Of a DNA stretch of 8,303 nt, positions 6,456-8,303 are shown in pieces; the stretch's first letter is position 1, and each line of letters starts with the position of its first letter. The position numbers and the translations under genes are program-made. This DNA is from an uncultured Eubacteriales bacterium (GTDB lineage Bacteria; Bacillota; Clostridia; Oscillospirales; Oscillospiraceae): assembly GCA_900320765.1 (NCBI GenBank), contig ONTN01000053.1:1-8303 (forward strand), in the 5' to 3' direction. A model generated the notes under the pieces. That model was not told the DNA's origin and did no database searches. It saw only the letters and a program-made list of their open reading frames with translations.

Positions 6456-6921
6456 AGGGTCTCCCCCCTTTCCCGTCCTGCACGGAGGCTCGCGCTATCC
6501 TGCCTGACTTTATTATTTTATACCTTTCTTTCAAGCTTGAAAAGAGTTTTTTTACAAAAAATCCAATTTTTTTGAGAGGAAAAGCGACAAATTCAAGGAG
6601 TCTGTCCGCTCCGCCGATAAAAAAATCAAAAATATACAGCACGGCGGGACTGAGCGCAAGAAAATAAAGGACAGCCCCTATTCCCGCAGCCAGGGTCATA
6701 AACACCCGAAGCTTGCCCCCGCCTATTGCGAAGCTAATAAGAAAGAGGGCGAGACCCGCAATTAGCCAGAACAGGGCGTCGAGGATAAAGCTGAGAACTG
6801 CGGACGGCCGCCTGTGCCGAACGGCGCGGAAAAGGTCGTAAACCGCTCCGAGAAGGGCTCCGAGGGCGGCCGACCACAGAGCCTCGACCGCCTGAAACCC
6901 GATCCCGAGGTCGAGGCTCAT
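6310..6921 (-). CDS. yabQ: Spore cortex biosynthesis protein YabQ, with aberrant C-terminus
   Basis: A multi-pass membrane protein required in B. subtilis for spore cortex formation. Three hydrophobic stretches are visible, at about residues 8-27, 43-67 and 72-102. The family motif GALLGAVYDLFRAVR (residues 21-35) precedes the second. A basic cytoplasmic segment at 115-145 follows. The start ATG overlaps the yabP stop (ATGA at 6921-6918). As written the frame is 203 residues, but residues from about 157 onward are simply divIC DNA read out of frame, and they form an unstructured Arg/Ser/His-rich tail. A one-base shift at the A3G6 run (6471-6463) would instead end the protein at 156 residues with a TGA that overlaps the divIC TTG start. 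So the gene may carry an indel or sequencing error, use slippage, or truly overlap by 146 bases. Confidence 0.85.
   Translation of the reverse strand: MSLDLGIGFQAVEALWSAALGALLGAVYDLFRAVRHRRPSAVLSFILDALFWLIAGLALFLISFAIGGGKLRVFMTLAAGIGAVLYFLALSPAVLYIFDFFIGGADRLLEFVAFPLKKIGFFVKKLFSSLKERYKIIKSGRIARASVQDGKGGRPFETEAHRYFYEGHHSGPSSVRGDDSHRASRKNRDRGSKKGRAYKSPRR
6463..6471 (-). other. A3G6 homopolymer run, candidate frameshift or slippage point in yabQ
   Basis: On the minus strand the sequence reads AAAGGGGGG, decoded in the yabQ frame as Lys-Gly-Gly (residues 151-153). One extra G, or a -1 slip here, changes the following codons to GAG ACC CTT TGA, so yabQ stops at 6454-6452 inside a TTGA overlap with the divIC start. 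The same run also serves as the Shine-Dalgarno-like region of divIC. Confidence 0.45.
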
Positions 6922-7205
6922 CCTAAAAGCCTCTTGAAGAAGCCCTCTTTAACGGGGGCCGCGTCCTCATAGCTCATTGAATCTATCCTGCCCGTAATCA
7001 CTACGTCGCCGGAATCGACGCTGAGCCTATCCATATGCATCTCGCTTCCGCGCACTATCATAGTCCACGAGGACGAGGACATCACTACCTCCTCTTCGTT
7101 GAAGCTCTCAACGTCCGTCACACCGGAAACCGTGAGCTTTCTCCTGCCCTCCAGCGTCAGATTGTGCGGAAGCTCCGCAGCCTTTACCGCCGTTTCATAA
7201 GACAT
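6918..7205 (-). CDS. yabP: Sporulation protein YabP
   Basis: A complete 95-residue protein of the YabP family. Conserved blocks are HNLTLEGRRKLTVSGVTDVESFNEEEV (residues 14-40), the strand-rich middle with SSWTMIVRGSEMHMDRLSVDSG, and VVITGRIDSMSYED, followed by a basic-aromatic end (GFFKRLLG). No signal peptide or membrane segment is seen. In B. subtilis yabP is expressed in the mother cell during sporulation together with yabQ, and the same order is found here. GGGAGGG at 7218-7212 lies about six or seven bases upstream of the ATG. It is the first gene of the minus-strand operon and its stop overlaps the yabQ start. I could not identify its promoter; a sigma-E type element was looked for in the gap 7206-7352 but not found. 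Confidence 0.95.
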   Translation of the reverse strand: MSYETAVKAAELPHNLTLEGRRKLTVSGVTDVESFNEEEVVMSSSSWTMIVRGSEMHMDRLSVDSGDVVITGRIDSMSYEDAAPVKEGFFKRLLG

Positions 7206-7266
7206 TGCTATCCCTCCCGTCAGCTAATATTACGCGCCGCTTTTCCTGATTATTCCATAATAAAGC

Positions 7267-7295
7267 TTGACGAAACGCATAAAATAGGCTATATT
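7267..7295 (+). promoter_or_regulatory. Strong housekeeping-type promoter for the M23 peptidase gene
   Basis: TTGACG (7267-7272, 5 of 6) and TATATT (7290-7295, 5 of 6) are separated by the ideal 17 bases. Transcription would start near 7302, about 50 bases before the ATG at 7353. The good vegetative match suggests that the peptidase is made in growing cells rather than only during sporulation. Confidence 0.75.
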
Positions 7296-7302
7296 ACAGT
7301 TT

Positions 7303-7318
7303 GTTACCGTTTTGTAAC
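7303..7318. repeat. Small inverted repeat at the predicted transcription start
   Basis: GTTAC (7303-7307) and GTAAC (7314-7318) are perfect inverted copies around CGTTTT. The repeat sits directly at or after the predicted start site, where a repressor operator or a small 5' hairpin could act. At five bases per arm it may equally be chance. Confidence 0.3.
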
Positions 7319-7352
7319 TTATTCTGGATAACAAAAAAACGGAGTTTTATAT

Positions 7353-8018
7353 ATGGATCGAAAAAAAAGAACATCAATTCGCGGGCGGGCGGCGGCCTCG
7401 CTTCTGGCGCTCAGCCTCTCCCTTCTCCCCTCGGCGGTGAAGGCGGCGGCCGTTGAACCCGCGCCGGAGGCGGTAACGGTGATCGTCCGCGCCCCGTCCG
7501 TTGCCTCTGAGGAGGTCTCCTCCGTTCTGACGTCGGCAATGATGGCCGCGTCGGAAAGTGTGAGAGATGCTGCCGCTGCTGCGGATGCTCTGCTTGTAGA
7601 ATATGAGGAGAAGCTGAGCTACGTCTCCTCCGGCTATTTCATATGGCCGATCGAGGGGCAGATAACCTCGCCCTTCGGCAGACGCCATATAAAGGGCGGC
7701 TCGTCAAATCACAGGGGCATAGATATCGCGGCTAACCGCGGCGACGAAATAGCCGCCGCCGACGCGGGCGAGGTTATCTGGTCTGACTGGGACAACAGCT
7801 ACGGGAATTTCATCAAAATACGGCACGATAACGGACTCGTCACCTGCTACGCCCATATGTCCAAGAGGCTCGTTGAGGTCGGCGACAGGGTAAAGCAGGG
7901 CGAGATAATCGGCCTCGTCGGCTCAACAGGCCAGTCAACCGGCCCCCACCTCCATTTCGAGGTGAGGACTGAAACGAATGAAAGGGTAAATCCCATCGGC
8001 TACCTGCCGGAAAGGTGA
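7353..8018 (+). CDS. Secreted M23 (LytM-type) peptidoglycan metallopeptidase
   Basis: A 221-residue exported enzyme likely to cut peptide cross-links in peptidoglycan. The N-terminus is basic (KKRTSIRGR), followed by a hydrophobic core (AAASLLALSLSLLP) and a probable signal peptidase I site after AVKA at about residue 32. Residues 35-95 are Ala-rich and partly helical with no known domain. The LytM domain starts at about residue 95 (YFIWPIEGQITSPFGRRH). It has every active-site residue: zinc ligands His120 and Asp124 (NHRGID), catalytic His168 (YAHMS), and His199 and His201 (PHLHFE). It is therefore predicted to be active, unlike degenerate LytM proteins such as EnvC. GGAG at 7341-7344 lies eight bases from the ATG. 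It is divergent from the sporulation/division operon, so a link to cell division or spore engulfment is possible but unproven. Confidence 0.93.
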   Translation: MDRKKRTSIRGRAAASLLALSLSLLPSAVKAAAVEPAPEAVTVIVRAPSVASEEVSSVLTSAMMAASESVRDAAAAADALLVEYEEKLSYVSSGYFIWPIEGQITSPFGRRHIKGGSSNHRGIDIAANRGDEIAAADAGEVIWSDWDNSYGNFIKIRHDNGLVTCYAHMSKRLVEVGDRVKQGEIIGLVGSTGQSTGPHLHFEVRTETNERVNPIGYLPER

Positions 8019-8024
8019 AAAAGC

Positions 8025-8051
8025 GAGCAAGCTTGACTTGCTCCTTTTTTT
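8025..8051 (+). terminator. Rho-independent terminator of the M23 peptidase gene
   Basis: GAGCAAG (8025-8031) pairs with CTTGCTC (8037-8043) around a five-base loop, followed by a run of seven T (8045-8051). It begins seven bases after the stop codon. The T-run ends only two bases before the -35 of the next promoter. Confidence 0.9.
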
Positions 8052-8053
8052 GC

Positions 8054-8082
8054 TTGACAAATACCCCCAAGGGGTATATAGT
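8054..8082 (+). promoter_or_regulatory. Promoter of the CsoR-family repressor gene
   Basis: TTGACA (8054-8059) is a perfect -35. After 17 bases comes TATAGT (8077-8082), 5 of 6 to consensus. It should be strong when not repressed. Two palindromic operators cover the spacer and the region from just after the -10 to the start site, indicating autoregulation. Confidence 0.85.
8061..8077. promoter_or_regulatory. CsoR/CstR-type operator 1
   Basis: A perfect palindrome ATACCCC-CAA-GGGGTAT (7-bp arms) fills the spacer between -35 and -10. This A/T-flanked G/C-tract form is known for operators of the CsoR and CstR families, and the gene immediately downstream encodes such a repressor. Binding here would block RNA polymerase. 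Confidence 0.85.
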
Positions 8083-8084
8083 AT

Positions 8085-8105
8085 AAATACCCTACCGGGG
8101 TATTT
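8085..8105. promoter_or_regulatory. CsoR/CstR-type operator 2
   Basis: A second palindrome, AAATACCC (8085-8092) and GGGTATTT (8098-8105) around TACCG, lies just downstream of the -10 and covers the probable transcription start. Its core resembles operator 1 and the known CsoR box. The two centres are about 26 bases apart, so two repressor tetramers could sit side by side. Confidence 0.8.
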
Positions 8106-8118
8106 AGAGGTGATACTA

Positions 8119-8303
8119 ATGGAAAACTGCTGCAGCGGAAAGACGAAGGAGCGCTCCGAGGCCGAGATAAAGTGCCTTATGAACAGGCTGAGCCGCATCG
8201 AGGGCCAGATACGGGGAATACGCGGTATGGTCGAGCGCGGAGCATACTGCGCCGACATACTCACCCAGTCCTCGGCAGTCTCGGCGGCTATGAACGCCTT
8301 TAA
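8119..8303 (+). CDS. csoR: CsoR/CstR-family metal- or sulfur-sensing repressor, N-terminal part
   Basis: Only the first 61 codons are present; the gene runs off the window. RLSRIEGQIRGIRGMVERGAYCADILTQSSAV is the signature of the all-helical CsoR/RcnR/FrmR/CstR family (DUF156), which binds DNA as a tetramer and lets go when it binds Cu(I), other metals, or persulfide. Cys44 in AYCADIL is the first sensing residue. The second-site residues (His and Cys for copper, another Cys pattern for CstR) lie beyond the window, so the inducer cannot be decided. The N-terminus has two adjacent cysteines (residues 4-5) and Cys19, which are not part of the core site. AGAGGTGAT at 8106-8114, about six bases upstream, supports the start. 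The tandem operators in its own promoter indicate autoregulation, probably with copper efflux or sulfide-detoxification genes downstream. Confidence 0.92.
   Translation, partial: MENCCSGKTKERSEAEIKCLMNRLSRIEGQIRGIRGMVERGAYCADILTQSSAVSAAMNAF

Noticed and set aside
7206..7352. A sigma-E-type promoter for yabP
   Set aside because: I searched the minus strand for the ATATT and CATACAnT elements at the right spacing and found no acceptable match.
1..8303. tRNA or rRNA genes, CRISPR arrays, insertion sequences, attachment sites
   Set aside because: No gap is longer than about 150 bases, and none shows cloverleaf elements, regular repeats or transposase-like sequence.

Overview
The window reads as chromosomal DNA of a GC-rich, endospore-forming member of the Clostridia (Oscillospiraceae-like is my best guess, from general impression only). 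The main evidence is a minus-strand cluster yabP-yabQ-divIC-yabR (about 7205 down to 5724), which has the same gene order as in Bacillus subtilis and includes two sporulation genes. Strong ribosome binding sites of the AGGAGG type and TTGACA/TATAAT-like promoters fit a Firmicute. I saw no RNA gene, CRISPR array, insertion sequence or phage gene.

Layout. Positions 1-2093 hold a promoter and a two-gene operon: an alpha-oxoamine synthase that resembles bacterial serine palmitoyltransferases more than BioF or Kbl, coupled by an ATGA overlap to a short-chain dehydrogenase. Together they could form the first two steps of a sphingoid-base-like pathway. Positions 2163-3674 encode a complete ComM/YifB AAA+ ATPase. 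It ends one base from the end of a convergent gene for a lipoprotein of unknown function (4638-3676). A divergent 115-base gap leads to cysK (4754-5683). cysK and the minus-strand sporulation/division operon then converge on one perfect palindrome that contains both stop codons and should terminate transcription both ways.

The operon runs yabP -> yabQ -> divIC -> yabR. The yabQ frame runs 146 bases into divIC, which looks abnormal. A one-base frame change at an A3G6 run would end yabQ exactly on the divIC TTG start (TTGA overlap), so this is either an indel, a sequencing error or a slippage site. Upstream, divergent from yabP and with its own strong promoter, is a secreted M23 (LytM) peptidase (7353-8018) with a clear terminator.

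The right edge (8054-8303) holds a compact regulatory unit: a promoter overlaid by two CsoR-type palindromes, then the first 61 codons of a CsoR/CstR-family repressor that is cut by the window end. Its targets, probably copper or sulfur-stress genes, would lie beyond the window.

Most of the window is housekeeping. The parts that merit a second look are the sphingolipid-like pair, the yabQ/divIC junction and the repressor's tandem operators.
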